From: Paracoccus sp. C2R09
GTDB taxonomy: Bacteria; Pseudomonadota; Alphaproteobacteria; Rhodobacterales; Rhodobacteraceae
DNA: 64,000 bases
Assembly: GCF_018860625.1 (NCBI RefSeq)
Contig: NZ_JAHKQB010000029.1
Location: forward strand, 186,001-250,000
Reading direction: 5' to 3'
Numbering within the stretch: the first letter of the stretch is position 1; each line of letters opens with the position of its first letter. Shown here piece by piece: positions 1-10,411 of this stretch. The notes beneath the pieces are model-generated. The model was not told where the DNA came from. It searched no databases and saw only the letters and a list, made by a program, of their open reading frames with translations. The translations under genes were made by a program, and so were the position numbers.

Positions 1-2270
1 AGACCGGACATGCGCAGCCACTTCTTCTCGCCCGAGGAGATGAACTGGTCGAACATGATCTGCGCGCCGTTGGCGAAATCGCCGAACTGGGCTTCCCACA
101 TCACCAGGCTGTTGGGCTCGGCCAGCGAATAGCCGTATTCGAAGCCCAGCACCGCATATTCCGACAGCATCGAGTCGATGACCTCGTAGCGGGCCTGACC
201 GTCCTCGATGTTGTTCAGCGGATAGTAGCGTTCCTCGGTCTTCTGATCGACGAAGGCCGAATGACGCTGGCTGAACGTGCCGCGGGTGCTGTCCTGACCT
301 GCCAGGCGGACGCCGTGACCTTCGGTCAGCAGCGAACCGAACGCCAGGGCCTCGCCGGTGGCCCAGTCGAAGCCCTCGCCGGTCTCGAACATCTTCTTCT
401 TGGCTTCCAGCAGGCGCGAGACGGTCTTGTGCATGCTGTGCGTGTCGGGCGCAGTGGTCAGCGCGGTGCCCACGCGGCTCATCACCTCGGGGGCGATGCC
501 GGTCTCGCCGGGGACGTATTCGGTCCCCTCGCGGGCCATGCCCGACCACTTGCCGTCAAGCCAGTCGGCCTTGTTCGGCTTGAAGGTCTTGCCGGCCTCG
601 AACTCGTCCGAGAGGTGGTTCTGGAACGAGGCCTTCATGTCCTCGATCTCGCCTTCCGGGATCAGGCCGTCCTTGACCAGCCGCTCGGTATAGAGCTGCA
701 GCGTGGTCTTGTGGCCCTTGATGCTGTGATACATCGCCGGGTTGGTGAACATCGGCTCGTCGCCTTCGTTGTGACCGAAGCGGCGATAGCAGAAGATGTC
801 GATGACCACGTCCTTGCGGAACTTCTGGCGGAACTCGGTCGCGACCTTGGCGGCATGGACCACGGCTTCGGGATCGTCGCCGTTCACGTGGAAGATCGGC
901 GCCTCGACCATCAGCGCGATATCGGTCGGATAGGGCGAGGTGCGGCTGAAATGCGGCGCGGTGGTGAAACCGATCTGGTTGTTCACCACGATGTGGATCG
1001 TCCCGCCGGTGCGGTGGCCGCGGATGCCCGACAGCTGCAGGCATTCGGCAACGACACCTTGGCCCGCGAATGCCGCGTCGCCATGCAGCAGGATCGGCAG
1101 GACCGAGGTGCGGTCCTTGCGGTCGCCCAGCTGGTCGCTTTTCGCGCGGGCCTTGCCCAGCACGACCGGGTTCACGGCCTCGAGGTGGCTGGGGTTCGCG
1201 GTCAGCGACAGGTGCACCGTGTTGCCGTCGAACTCGCGGTCCGAGCTGGCGCCGAGGTGGTACTTCACGTCGCCCGAACCGTCCACGTCCTCGGGCTTGA
1301 AGCTGCCGCCCTGGAATTCGTTGAAGATCGCGCGATAGGGTTTGGAGAGCACGTTGGCAAGCACCGACAGGCGACCGCGATGCGGCATGCCGAACACGAT
1401 CTCCTTCACGCCAAGCGCACCGCCGCGCTTGATGATCTGCTCCATCGCGGGGATCAGCGCCTCGCCGCCGTCAAGGCCGAAGCGCTTGGTGCCCATGTAT
1501 TTCACATGCAGGAACTTCTCGAAGCCCTCGGCCTCGACCAGCTTGTTCAGGATGGCGCGGCGACCGTTCTGGGTGAACTGGATCTCCTTGCCGTAGCCCT
1601 CGATCCGCTCTTTCAGCCAAGCGGCTTCCTCGGGGTTCGAGATGTGCATGTATTGCAGCGCGAAGGTGCCGCAATAGGTGCGCTGCATCAGGTCGTTGAT
1701 CTGACGGATCGACGCGACCTCGAGACCCAGCACGTTGTCGATGAAGATCGGGCGATCCATGTCGCCGGGGCCGAAGCCATAGGTCTCGGGCTTCAGTTCG
1801 CCGTGATCGGGGGCCTGGCGCAGCCCGAGCGGGTCCAGATCGGCATGCAGGTGGCCGCGGATCCGATAGGCGCGGATCAGCATCAGCGCGCGGATGCTGT
1901 CCAGAACGGCCTGGCGGACCTGCGCCTCGGACAGGGTCACGCCCTTTTCCTCGGCCTTCTGGGCGATCTTCTTGGCAGCGGCGCCGGCTTCCGCCTTGGC
2001 GGTCGCGGCGGGCCATTCGCCCGTCAGCGCCGAGGTCAGTTCGTCCATCGGCATGGGCGGCCAGTCGGCGCGCGCCCAGCTTGCACCCTCGGCCTCGCGG
2101 GTGGCGTCGGATTGGGCATCGCCCAGATCGCGGAAGAAGGCATCCCATGCCTGATCGACCGCCGCCGGGTCCTTGGCCCACTGGCCATAGAGCTGTTCCA
2201 CATAGGCGGCATTTGCGCCCTGCAGGAACGAGGAGTCATGGAAATCGGAGTTCTTTGGCTGGTCGGTCAT
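1..2270 (-). CDS. sucA: 2-oxoglutarate dehydrogenase E1 component, C-terminus cut by window edge
   Basis: Thiamine-diphosphate E1 subunit of the 2-oxoglutarate dehydrogenase complex (2-oxoglutarate to succinyl-CoA, TCA cycle, cytoplasm). About 756 N-terminal codons are visible of a family length near 990. Reading from the ATG at 2270 gives the usual SucA start (MTDQPKNSDFHDSSFLQGAN), an E1-type core with GHNEGDEPMF, and at the edge QFISSGEKKWLRMSG. The start is preceded by GGGGA at good distance. It lies last in the sucC-sucD-lipoprotein-sucA direction. The frame is open to base 1, so the missing C-terminus is only the window limit and not a truncation. Long open frames on the opposite strand are composition artefacts. 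Confidence 0.96.
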   Translation of the reverse strand, partial: MTDQPKNSDFHDSSFLQGANAAYVEQLYGQWAKDPAAVDQAWDAFFRDLGDAQSDATREAEGASWARADWPPMPMDELTSALTGEWPAATAKAEAGAAAKKIAQKAEEKGVTLSEAQVRQAVLDSIRALMLIRAYRIRGHLHADLDPLGLRQAPDHGELKPETYGFGPGDMDRPIFIDNVLGLEVASIRQINDLMQRTYCGTFALQYMHISNPEEAAWLKERIEGYGKEIQFTQNGRRAILNKLVEAEGFEKFLHVKYMGTKRFGLDGGEALIPAMEQIIKRGGALGVKEIVFGMPHRGRLSVLANVLSKPYRAIFNEFQGGSFKPEDVDGSGDVKYHLGASSDREFDGNTVHLSLTANPSHLEAVNPVVLGKARAKSDQLGDRKDRTSVLPILLHGDAAFAGQGVVAECLQLSGIRGHRTGGTIHIVVNNQIGFTTAPHFSRTSPYPTDIALMVEAPIFHVNGDDPEAVVHAAKVATEFRQKFRKDVVIDIFCYRRFGHNEGDEPMFTNPAMYHSIKGHKTTLQLYTERLVKDGLIPEGEIEDMKASFQNHLSDEFEAGKTFKPNKADWLDGKWSGMAREGTEYVPGETGIAPEVMSRVGTALTTAPDTHSMHKTVSRLLEAKKKMFETGEGFDWATGEALAFGSLLTEGHGVRLAGQDSTRGTFSQRHSAFVDQKTEERYYPLNNIEDGQARYEVIDSMLSEYAVLGFEYGYSLAEPNSLVMWEAQFGDFANGAQIMFDQFISSGEKKWLRMSG

Positions 2271-2303
2271 CGGTTGGTCCCCATGTCAGGGCGAAAAAAA
2301 GGG

Positions 2304-2699
2304 TCAGGCGCAGTGGATGTCGAAGATACGTGCGCCGGGATCGGCAGTGGGGTCGAGCCGGGGCTGCTGGACGATGCGCATGGGTGAACGGCGTTCAAGC
2401 CCGCAAAGCGCCATGGCCGCACGGCTTTCCGCATCCGCGGGTGCCGCCGAGGGCTGGTAGATCACCCGCCAGCCGTAATCGCGACGCGACACGGTCCTGA
2501 CCGATTCCGCGGGAAGTCCGCTGGCCTCGTGCAGGTTGGTCCGCGCGGGAATGCCGCCGGGCAGGATGTCGGTGGTCATGCGCTCGCCGCAGGCGGCCAG
2601 CGTCAGCATCGCCAGAAGGGACCAGGGCGTGGCACGACCGGGCAGGGCGCGTGCCCTGGCTGGCTGCGGCATTGCCGGCTGGTGGTCCTGTGGTTGCAC
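2304..2699 (-). CDS. small predicted lipoprotein between sucD and sucA
   Basis: Unknown function. The protein is about 131 residues with an N-terminal hydrophobic stretch ending in a lipobox (LTLAACGE), so it is probably a lipoprotein. I chose a GTG start at 2699 because AAGGA lies six bases upstream. An ATG at 2672 and an upstream ATG at 2759 are alternatives. The mature part is polar with only one further cysteine pair candidate (ALCGLE and the terminal IHCA). It is codirectional with sucD (64 bp upstream) and sucA (33 bp downstream), so it is likely cotranscribed with the suc genes. No enzymatic motif was recognised. Confidence 0.75.
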   Translation of the reverse strand: MQPQDHQPAMPQPARARALPGRATPWSLLAMLTLAACGERMTTDILPGGIPARTNLHEASGLPAESVRTVSRRDYGWRVIYQPSAAPADAESRAAMALCGLERRSPMRIVQQPRLDPTADPGARIFDIHCA

Positions 2700-2763
2700 G
2701 ATGCGTCCTTCGGGAAGTGAACCGTCCCCCCAACTTAGTTCGGGGGGACGGGCTGTCAAATCA

Positions 2764-3648
2764 TCAGCCCTTGATGGCCTTCAGAACGGCTTCGCCCAGA
2801 CCTGCGGGGCTGTCGGCAACGACGACACCGGCCTTCTTCATGGCCTCGATCTTCGATTCCGCGTCGCCCTTGCCGCCCGAAACGATGGCACCGGCGTGAC
2901 CCATGCGGCGACCCGGAGGTGCCGTGCGGCCCGCGATGAAGCCGGCGGTCGGCTTCCAGTTGCCCTTGCGCTTCTGCTCGGCCAAGAACTCTGCCGCTTC
3001 CTCCTCGGCCGAACCGCCGATCTCGCCGATCATGATGATCGACTCGGTCTCGGGGTCGTCCAGGAACATCTGCAGCACGTCGATATGCTCCATGCCCTTG
3101 ATCGGGTCGCCACCGATGCCCACGGCGCTGGACTGGCCCAGGCCCACATCGGTCGTCTGCTTGACGGCCTCATAGGTCAGGGTGCCCGAACGCGACACGA
3201 CGCCGACGCTGCCGCGCTTGAAGATCGAGCCCGGCATGATGCCGATCTTGCATTCGTCGGGCGTCATGATGCCCGGGCAGTTCGGCCCGATCAGGCGCGA
3301 CTTCGAATTGATCAGGGCGCGCTTGACGCGCATCATGTCCAGGACCGGGATGCCTTCGGTGATGCAGACGATCAGCGGGACCTCTGCGTCGATGGCTTCC
3401 AGGATCGAATCCGCGGCGAACGGGGGCGGGACATAGATCGCGGATGCGTTCGCACCGGTCTTCGCCACGGCCTCGTGGACGGAATCGAACACGGGCAGGT
3501 TCAGGTGCTCGGACCCGCCCTTGCCCGGCGTGACGCCGCCGACCATCTGCGTGCCATAGGCGATCGCCTGTTCGGTGTGGAAGGTGCCCTGCGAGCCGGT
3601 CAGGCCCTGGCAGATGACTTTGGTATTCTTGTCAACGAGAACGGCCAT
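2764..3648 (-). CDS. sucD: succinyl-CoA synthetase (ADP-forming) alpha subunit
   Basis: Alpha subunit of succinate-CoA ligase, which makes ATP/GTP and succinate from succinyl-CoA in the TCA cycle. It has 294 residues, normal for the family. The N-terminal CoA-binding Rossmann domain begins [15 protein letters not shown]. The ligase domain has GPNCPG (121-126), and the phosphohistidine is H251 in RRMGHAGAI. Two ATGs are adjacent (3651 and 3648). The second is preferred because GGAGG is then five bases away and the protein starts as family members do. It follows sucC after 77-80 bp that contain a strong stem-loop. Confidence 0.97.
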   Translation of the reverse strand: MAVLVDKNTKVICQGLTGSQGTFHTEQAIAYGTQMVGGVTPGKGGSEHLNLPVFDSVHEAVAKTGANASAIYVPPPFAADSILEAIDAEVPLIVCITEGIPVLDMMRVKRALINSKSRLIGPNCPGIMTPDECKIGIMPGSIFKRGSVGVVSRSGTLTYEAVKQTTDVGLGQSSAVGIGGDPIKGMEHIDVLQMFLDDPETESIIMIGEIGGSAEEEAAEFLAEQKRKGNWKPTAGFIAGRTAPPGRRMGHAGAIVSGGKGDAESKIEAMKKAGVVVADSPAGLGEAVLKAIKG

Positions 3649-3700
3649 CATGGCCTCCTTACGTGAGATGCGCGGATGCGCACCGAATGTTCCAGAGGAA

Positions 3701-3721
3701 GCTGCGCCACCGGGGCGCAGC
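3701..3721 (-). other. stem-loop in the sucC-sucD intercistronic gap
   Basis: GCTGCGCC at 3701-3708 pairs with GGCGCAGC at 3714-3721 around a five-base loop. There is no T-tract on the minus strand, so it is not a normal intrinsic terminator. A role in mRNA stability, processing or stoichiometry of sucC versus sucD is inference. Confidence 0.5.
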
Positions 3722-3728
3722 CTGCTGC

Positions 3729-4922
3729 TCAGCCCTTGACGGCCTTCACGATCTTCTCGGCAGCATCTGACAGGTTGTCGGCGGCGATCACGTTCAGGCC
3801 GCTGCCCGCGATGATCTCCTTGCCCAGATCGACATTGGTGCCTTCCAGACGGACGACCAGCGGAACCTGCAGGCCGACTTCCTTCACGGCGGCGATGATG
3901 CCTTCCGCGATGATGTCGCAGCGCATGATGCCGCCGAAGATGTTGACCAGGATGCCTTTTACGTTCTGGTCGCTGGTGATGATCTTGAAGGCCTCGGTGA
4001 CCTTCTCCTTGGTCGCGCCGCCGCCGACATCCAGGAAGTTGGCCGGCTCGGCGCCGAACAGCTTGATGATGTCCATGGTCGCCATGGCCAGGCCCGCGCC
4101 GTTCACCATGCAGCCGATCTCGCCGTCCAGCGCGATGTAGTTCAGGTCGAACTTAGAGGCGGCCAGCTCCTTGCTGTCCTCCTCGGTCTCGTCGCGCAGG
4201 GCGAGGATGTCGGCCTGGCGATAGAGCGCGTTGTTGTCGAAGCCCATCTTCGCGTCCAGGCACTTGAGGTTGCCCTCGGTCGTGACGATCAGCGGGTTGA
4301 TCTCCAGCATCTCCATGTCCTTCTCGATGAACATGCGATACAGGTTGCGGACCAGCGCGACGCACTGCTTCACCTGCTGGCCCTTCAGGCCCAGGGCGAA
4401 GGCCACGCGGCGACCGTGGAAGTCCGACAGGCCCGAGGCCGGATCGACGCTGAAGCTGACGATCTTTTCCGGGGTCGAGGCTGCGACTTCCTCGATGTCC
4501 ATGCCGCCCTCGGTCGAGGCGACGAAGCTGACGCGGCTGGTGACGCGGTCGACCAGCAGGGCCAGGTACAGCTCGGTCTCGATGTCCGAACCGTCTTCGA
4601 TATAGATGCGGTTGACCTGCTTGCCCGCGGGGCCGGTCTGATGCGTGACCAGCGTGCGGCCCAGCATCTGGCGGGTCAGCTCTTCAGCTTCCTCGACCGA
4701 TTTCGCCAGGCGGACACCGCCCTTTTCGCCGGCTTCCGCTTCCTTGAAGCTGCCCTTGCCGCGGCCGCCCGCGTGGATCTGGGCCTTCACCACCCAGAGC
4801 GGGCCGTCCATTTCGCCCGCAGCCGTCTTGGCCTCGTCGGCCTTCATGACGATGCGGCCATCACTGACCGGCGCGCCGTACTGACGCAGCAGCGCCTTGG
4901 CCTGATATTCGTGGATGTTCAT
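3729..4922 (-). CDS. sucC: succinyl-CoA synthetase beta subunit
   Basis: Beta (nucleotide-binding) subunit of succinate-CoA ligase, partner of SucD. It has 397 residues, matching the family. The ATP-grasp domain is N-terminal ([19 protein letters not shown], then [15 protein letters not shown]). The C-terminal CoA-ligase domain carries the [11 protein letters not shown] and [11 protein letters not shown] motifs. The start at 4922 was chosen over an upstream in-frame ATG at 4967 because it gives the conserved N-terminus and has GAGGGGG upstream. It is the first gene of the suc unit, separated from mdh by an intrinsic terminator and its own regulatory region with paired GTGATCAC palindromes. 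Confidence 0.97.
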   Translation of the reverse strand: MNIHEYQAKALLRQYGAPVSDGRIVMKADEAKTAAGEMDGPLWVVKAQIHAGGRGKGSFKEAEAGEKGGVRLAKSVEEAEELTRQMLGRTLVTHQTGPAGKQVNRIYIEDGSDIETELYLALLVDRVTSRVSFVASTEGGMDIEEVAASTPEKIVSFSVDPASGLSDFHGRRVAFALGLKGQQVKQCVALVRNLYRMFIEKDMEMLEINPLIVTTEGNLKCLDAKMGFDNNALYRQADILALRDETEEDSKELAASKFDLNYIALDGEIGCMVNGAGLAMATMDIIKLFGAEPANFLDVGGGATKEKVTEAFKIITSDQNVKGILVNIFGGIMRCDIIAEGIIAAVKEVGLQVPLVVRLEGTNVDLGKEIIAGSGLNVIAADNLSDAAEKIVKAVKG

Positions 4923-5031
4923 CTCGACCCCCTCATTCGGTTCGACAGATTTGGGGCCTTGTCGCATATCGTGACGGACAGATGAAACGATTTCCCTGCA
5001 AAATCCGTAAAACCGGCAGTAAGTCGCTTAA

Positions 5032-5062
5032 TGTGATCACACCCGGAAATACTGTGATCACG
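5032..5062. promoter_or_regulatory. paired GTGATCAC palindromes upstream of sucC
   Basis: Two identical 8-bp palindromes, GTGATCAC at 5033-5040 and 5054-5061, lie with centres 21 bp apart in the 243-bp gap between mdh and sucC, 110-140 bp upstream of the sucC ATG. The same octamers with the same 21-bp offset occur upstream of sdhC. They are probably operators for a common TCA-cycle regulator. A weak minus-strand -10-like CATATC (4965-4970) would place the proximal palindrome about 75 bp upstream of the transcript start. Confidence 0.7.
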
Positions 5063-5113
5063 AACACCCGGGGCGATGGCGATAACAGCCCGACTCGGGG
5101 TGGTTCGCAAATG

Positions 5114-5141
5114 AAAAACGGCGCGCCCGGTGGCGCGCCGT
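5114..5141 (-). terminator. intrinsic terminator of mdh
   Basis: On the minus strand a perfect 10-bp stem (ACGGCGCGCC paired with GGCGCGCCGT, 5132-5141 with 5118-5127) with a four-base loop runs into a T-run (AAAAA on plus, 5114-5118). It sits 24 bp past the mdh stop and separates mdh from the sucC promoter region. Confidence 0.9.
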
Positions 5142-5165
5142 CTTCCCGTTCCGGTCGGTCGGGGC

Positions 5166-7014
<1,849 letters not shown>

Positions 7015-7097
7015 ATTTCTGCGTTGCGGCAATTCCACGCTTGCCAAACATGACCTAAGCATGCAGATTTCGGCAATATTGTTGCGAGGAGGAATTC

Positions 7098-7940
7098 ATG
7101 GCGCGTCCCTATCGGTCGGTTCTTTATATTCCCGCGGCCAATGCACGGGCGATGGAAAAGGCGCGGGGGCTTGCCGCCGATGCGATCATCTTCGACCTCG
7201 AGGATGCGGTCGCCCCCGATCAGAAGCAGCCCGCGCGCGACGGGCTGGCACAGGCGCTGAGCCAGGATTACGGCCCGCGCGCCCGGATCCTGCGCATCAA
7301 TGCGTTGACGACCGAATGGGGCAGGGCGGATGCGATGGCCTGTGCGGGGATGGTCGTGGATGCGGTGCTGATCCCCAAGGTGGACGGGCCTGCCGATCTG
7401 GACGCCGTGGCCGAACTGCTGCCCGAAACGCCTCTCTGGGCGATGATGGAAACCCCGGCGGGGATGCTGAACGCGCAGGCCATCGCCGCCCATCCCCGGT
7501 TGCAGGGAATGGTGATGGGCACCAACGATCTGGCCAAGGATATCGGCAGCCGGTTCCGGCCCGACCGCCTGCCGATGATGGCGGGGCTGGGCCTGTGCCT
7601 GCTGGCGGCCCGCGCGCATGACCGGGTGATCGTGGACGGGGTGTTCAACGCCTTCAGGGACGAGGACGGCCTGCGCGTCGAATGCGAGCAGGGCCGCGAC
7701 ATGGGCTTTGACGGCAAGACGTTGATCCACCCCGCCCAGCTGGCCGTCGCGAACGAGGTCTTTGCCCCGACCCAGCCCGAGATCGACCTGGCCCGCCGCC
7801 AGATCGAGGCATTCGACCAGGCGCAGGCCGCCGGGCAGGGGGTCGCGGTCGTCGATGGCCGCATTGTTGAGAACCTGCATGTCGAGACCGCGCGCAGGAC
7901 GCTGGATCGGGCGCAGGCGATTGCGGCGATGGCGGAATAG
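7098..7940 (+). CDS. mcl2: (3S)-malyl-CoA thioesterase / CitE-like lyase
   Basis: CitE/malyl-CoA lyase family TIM-barrel enzyme of 280 residues. Family motifs are FDLEDAVAPDQK near residue 34, MMETPAGMLNAQ, GTNDLAKDIG and GFDGKTLIHPAQL. In Rhodobacter sphaeroides the homologue in this neighbourhood (with NnrU, DUF1737 and mch) is Mcl2, which hydrolyses (S)-malyl-CoA to malate in the ethylmalonyl-CoA pathway. That function is assigned here by family and synteny. A GAGGAGG ribosome-binding site precedes the ATG. It is the first gene of a four-gene run ending with mch. Confidence 0.85.
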   Translation: MARPYRSVLYIPAANARAMEKARGLAADAIIFDLEDAVAPDQKQPARDGLAQALSQDYGPRARILRINALTTEWGRADAMACAGMVVDAVLIPKVDGPADLDAVAELLPETPLWAMMETPAGMLNAQAIAAHPRLQGMVMGTNDLAKDIGSRFRPDRLPMMAGLGLCLLAARAHDRVIVDGVFNAFRDEDGLRVECEQGRDMGFDGKTLIHPAQLAVANEVFAPTQPEIDLARRQIEAFDQAQAAGQGVAVVDGRIVENLHVETARRTLDRAQAIAAMAE

Positions 7941-7982
7941 GGGCAGTCTGCAGCGCGAACGCATTCAGCGAAAGGAAGCCAG

Positions 7983-8534
7983 ATGCTGATCCTGATCCTC
8001 GGCGTGGCCCTGTGGTGGGCCGCGCATCTGTTCAAGCGGGCGGCACCCGAGACCCGTGCGAAACTGGGCGATCCCGGCAAGGGGGGCGTCGCGATCGCGC
8101 TGGTCCTGTCGATCGTGCTGATGACGATCGGCTACAAGATGGCGGTCGGCGCGTTCTTCTGGGGACCGGCCCCGGCGACCGTGGGCATCAACAACCTGCT
8201 TGTCCTGCTGGCCTTCTACATGTTCGCGGCTTCGGGGATGAAGACGCGGGTGACGAAATACACGCGCCATCCGATGCTGTGGGGCTTCGTGCTGTGGGCC
8301 CTCGCGCATCTGCTGGTGAATGGCGACACCCCCTCGTTCATCCTGTTCGGCGGCCTGCTGATCTGGGCCCTGGTCGAGATGCAGGTGATCAACCGCGTGT
8401 CCGATCACGTTCCGCCGACCGGACCCTTCCCCGTCAAGAAAGAGATCATGGCCGCCGCCGGTGCCGTGATCGTCATGCTGGTCGTCGGCACGATCCACGC
8501 GCTGGTCGGCCCCTCGCCATTCGGAGTGTCCTGA
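7983..8534 (+). CDS. NnrU family membrane protein
   Basis: Integral membrane protein of 183 residues with about five hydrophobic segments. It carries the NnrU-family TRHPMLWGF motif, which resembles the RHPxY region of isoprenylcysteine methyltransferase-like membrane proteins. NnrU was named for a role near nitrite/nitric-oxide reduction genes, but its biochemical role is not settled. AAAGGAAG lies before the ATG. It sits between mcl2 and a DUF1737 gene (one base gap), so it is probably part of the mcl2-mch operon. Confidence 0.85.
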   Translation: MLILILGVALWWAAHLFKRAAPETRAKLGDPGKGGVAIALVLSIVLMTIGYKMAVGAFFWGPAPATVGINNLLVLLAFYMFAASGMKTRVTKYTRHPMLWGFVLWALAHLLVNGDTPSFILFGGLLIWALVEMQVINRVSDHVPPTGPFPVKKEIMAAAGAVIVMLVVGTIHALVGPSPFGVS

Positions 8535-8535
8535 C

Positions 8536-8742
8536 ATGCCCAAGATCTATCGCCTGCTGACCGATGACGACACCTCGGCCTTCTGCCACAAGGTCAGCGA
8601 GGCGCTGTCCAAGGGGTGGGTGCTGGAAGGCAGCCCCAGCATGGCCTTCGACAGCGCCCGTGGCGTGATGCGCTGCGCACAGGCCGTCACCAAGCAGATC
8701 GAGGACGAATATCACCCCGACATGAAGCTGGGCCGGCAATGA
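8536..8742 (+). CDS. DUF1737 small protein
   Basis: A 68-residue soluble protein of the DUF1737 family, with N-terminal YRLLTDDDTSAFCHKVSEAL and a central GW-LEGSP segment. No function is established. It starts one base after the NnrU stop, and its stop codon overlaps the mch start (ATGA), indicating translational coupling within the mcl2-mch unit. Confidence 0.85.
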   Translation: MPKIYRLLTDDDTSAFCHKVSEALSKGWVLEGSPSMAFDSARGVMRCAQAVTKQIEDEYHPDMKLGRQ

Positions 8743-9773
8743 CCAAGACCAATCCCGGCCGCTTCTTCGAGGATTACACCATCGGCCAGCTGATCCGCCA
8801 TACCGTGCCGCGCACGCTGGCCGAGGGAGAGCGGGCGCTTTACCACGCGCTCTATCCGGCGCGGCATGCGATCTATTCCTCGGATGAATTCGCGATCTCT
8901 TGCGGGTTGGACGGCAGCCCGATGGACGATCTGCTGGCCTTTCACACGGTCTTTGGCAAGACGGTGCCGGATGTCAGCCTGAACGCGGTCGCCAATCTGG
9001 GCTATGCCGAGGGGCGCTGGCTGCTGCCGGTCTGGCCCGGCGACACGCTGCGCGCCGAATCCGAGGTGATCGGCCTCAAGCAGAACTCGAACGGGAAATC
9101 CGGCGTGGTCTGGGTCAGGACGCGCGGGTTGAACCAGCAGGATCAGACGGTGCTGGAATATGTCCGGTGGGTCATGGTCCGCAAACGCGACGAGGACAGC
9201 CCCGCCCCCGAGACCATGCTGCCGACCCTGTCGGGAACGGTCGCCCCGCAGGATCTGGTGGTCCCGGAGGGTCTGAGCTTCGACGCCTACAACACCGATC
9301 TGTCCGGCGAAACGCACCGCCTGGCCGATTATTCGGTGGGTGAGCTGATCGAACATGTCGATGGCGTCACCGTCGATGAGGCCGAGCACATGCTGGCGAC
9401 GCGTCTGTGGCAGAACACCGCCAAGGTGCATTTCGACGCGACCCATCGCGAGGACGGCAAGCGGCTGGTCTATGGCGGCCATGTCATCAGCATGGCGCGC
9501 GCGCTGTCCTTCAACGGGCTGGCCAATGCGCAGATGATCGTGGCGCTGAATGCGGGTGCCCATGCGAACCCCTGCTTTGCGGGCGACACCATCCGCGCCT
9601 GGTCCGAGGTGCTGGACAAGGCGCAGACGGATGTGCCGGGCGTCGGCGCGATCCGGCTGCGGCTGGTGGCGACCAAGGGGGCCGTGGACGGGTTCCGGAT
9701 GCGGGACCAGGCGGGCAGGTACCTGCCCGAGATCCTTCTGGACCTCGATTACTGGGCGCTGATGCCCGAATGA
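8739..9773 (+). CDS. mch: mesaconyl-CoA hydratase (double MaoC hot-dog protein)
   Basis: A 344-residue enzyme with two MaoC-like hot-dog domains. It matches the size and sequence type of the Rhodobacter mesaconyl-CoA hydratase, which interconverts mesaconyl-CoA and beta-methylmalyl-CoA in the ethylmalonyl-CoA pathway. It begins MTKTNPGRFFEDYTIGQLI, with the first hydratase module about 10-160 and the second after about 200 (YSVGELIEHVDGVTV). The ATG overlaps the DUF1737 stop. Substrate assignment rests on family and on linkage with mcl2. Confidence 0.88.
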   Translation: MTKTNPGRFFEDYTIGQLIRHTVPRTLAEGERALYHALYPARHAIYSSDEFAISCGLDGSPMDDLLAFHTVFGKTVPDVSLNAVANLGYAEGRWLLPVWPGDTLRAESEVIGLKQNSNGKSGVVWVRTRGLNQQDQTVLEYVRWVMVRKRDEDSPAPETMLPTLSGTVAPQDLVVPEGLSFDAYNTDLSGETHRLADYSVGELIEHVDGVTVDEAEHMLATRLWQNTAKVHFDATHREDGKRLVYGGHVISMARALSFNGLANAQMIVALNAGAHANPCFAGDTIRAWSEVLDKAQTDVPGVGAIRLRLVATKGAVDGFRMRDQAGRYLPEILLDLDYWALMPE

Positions 9774-9813
9774 TGCGGGGTTTGCGCTAACCTCCGGCAA
9801 TGGCCGGGAAATC

Positions 9814-9844
9814 TGTGATCACGCGGTGGTTTCGCGTGATCACA
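9814..9844. promoter_or_regulatory. paired GTGATCAC palindromes upstream of sdhC
   Basis: GTGATCAC at 9815-9822 and at 9836-9843, again with 21 bp between centres and flanks TGTGATCACG / CGTGATCACA. They lie in the 233-bp gap before sdhC, about 80-110 bp upstream of a candidate transcript start. This is the same arrangement as upstream of sucC (5032-5062), so it is a probable shared operator pair. Confidence 0.72.
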
Positions 9845-9890
9845 AACCAACTTTTCCGCGGCATTTCGGCGCGCGGGCTGGAAACTTCCG

Positions 9891-9918
9891 GTGACAGGTG
9901 GAATAAGTTCCCCATAGA
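9891..9918 (+). promoter_or_regulatory. candidate sdh operon promoter
   Basis: GTGACA (9891-9896), 16-bp spacer, CATAGA (9913-9918). Predicted start near 9925, giving an 80-base leader to sdhC. The elements are moderately close to the housekeeping consensus, consistent with an activator-assisted promoter. Confidence 0.45.
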
Positions 9919-10006
9919 GATACGGCAAATGCCAGCCCGCCCGGCCAGCCCCTGCCTTACCGGGACGACCTTGCGGGACATGCTGAACCGACAAAGGAGG
10001 GCCGCC

Positions 10007-10399
10007 ATGGCCGACGTGAACCGGGGTAACCGGCCGCTTTCCCCCCATCTTCAGGTCTACAGGCTGCCCATCGCGGCCGTCACCTCGATCCTGACGCGGA
10101 TCACCGGCCATGCGCTTGTCGCGGGCGTCGTGCTGCTGGCATGGTGGCTGGTCGCCGCCGTCAGCGGGCCGGGCGCCTTCGCCGCCGCGGACTGGGTCGT
10201 GCGGTCCTGGCTGGGCTTCCTGATCCTGACGGCCTCGACCTGGGCGCTGTGGTTCCACGCGCTGGCGGGCATCCGGCACCTGTTCTACGACGCCGGCATG
10301 GGCCTCGAGATCCACGAGGCCGAGAAGGCGTCCTGGGCCATCATCATCGGTTCGGTCGCGCTGACGCTGCTGAGCCTCATCATCTTCTTCATCAGCTGA
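10007..10399 (+). CDS. sdhC: succinate dehydrogenase cytochrome b556 subunit
   Basis: Membrane anchor of complex II, contributing haem b and quinone binding. It has 130 residues and three transmembrane helices. The N-terminal family motif is RPLSPHLQVYRLPIAAVTS, and the haem-ligand histidine region is WFHALAGIRHLFYD. AAAGGAGGG precedes the ATG at 10007. An earlier in-frame start (9800) would run through the regulatory palindromes and is rejected. First gene of sdhCDA-x-x-x-B. Confidence 0.95.
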   Translation: MADVNRGNRPLSPHLQVYRLPIAAVTSILTRITGHALVAGVVLLAWWLVAAVSGPGAFAAADWVVRSWLGFLILTASTWALWFHALAGIRHLFYDAGMGLEIHEAEKASWAIIIGSVALTLLSLIIFFIS

Positions 10400-10411
10400 G
10401 GCGAGGGTTTC

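Noticed and set aside
3652-3728. Intrinsic terminator between sucC and sucD
   Set aside because: The stem-loop is strong but has no T-tract, and sucD depends on the same unit, so it was kept only as a stem-loop.
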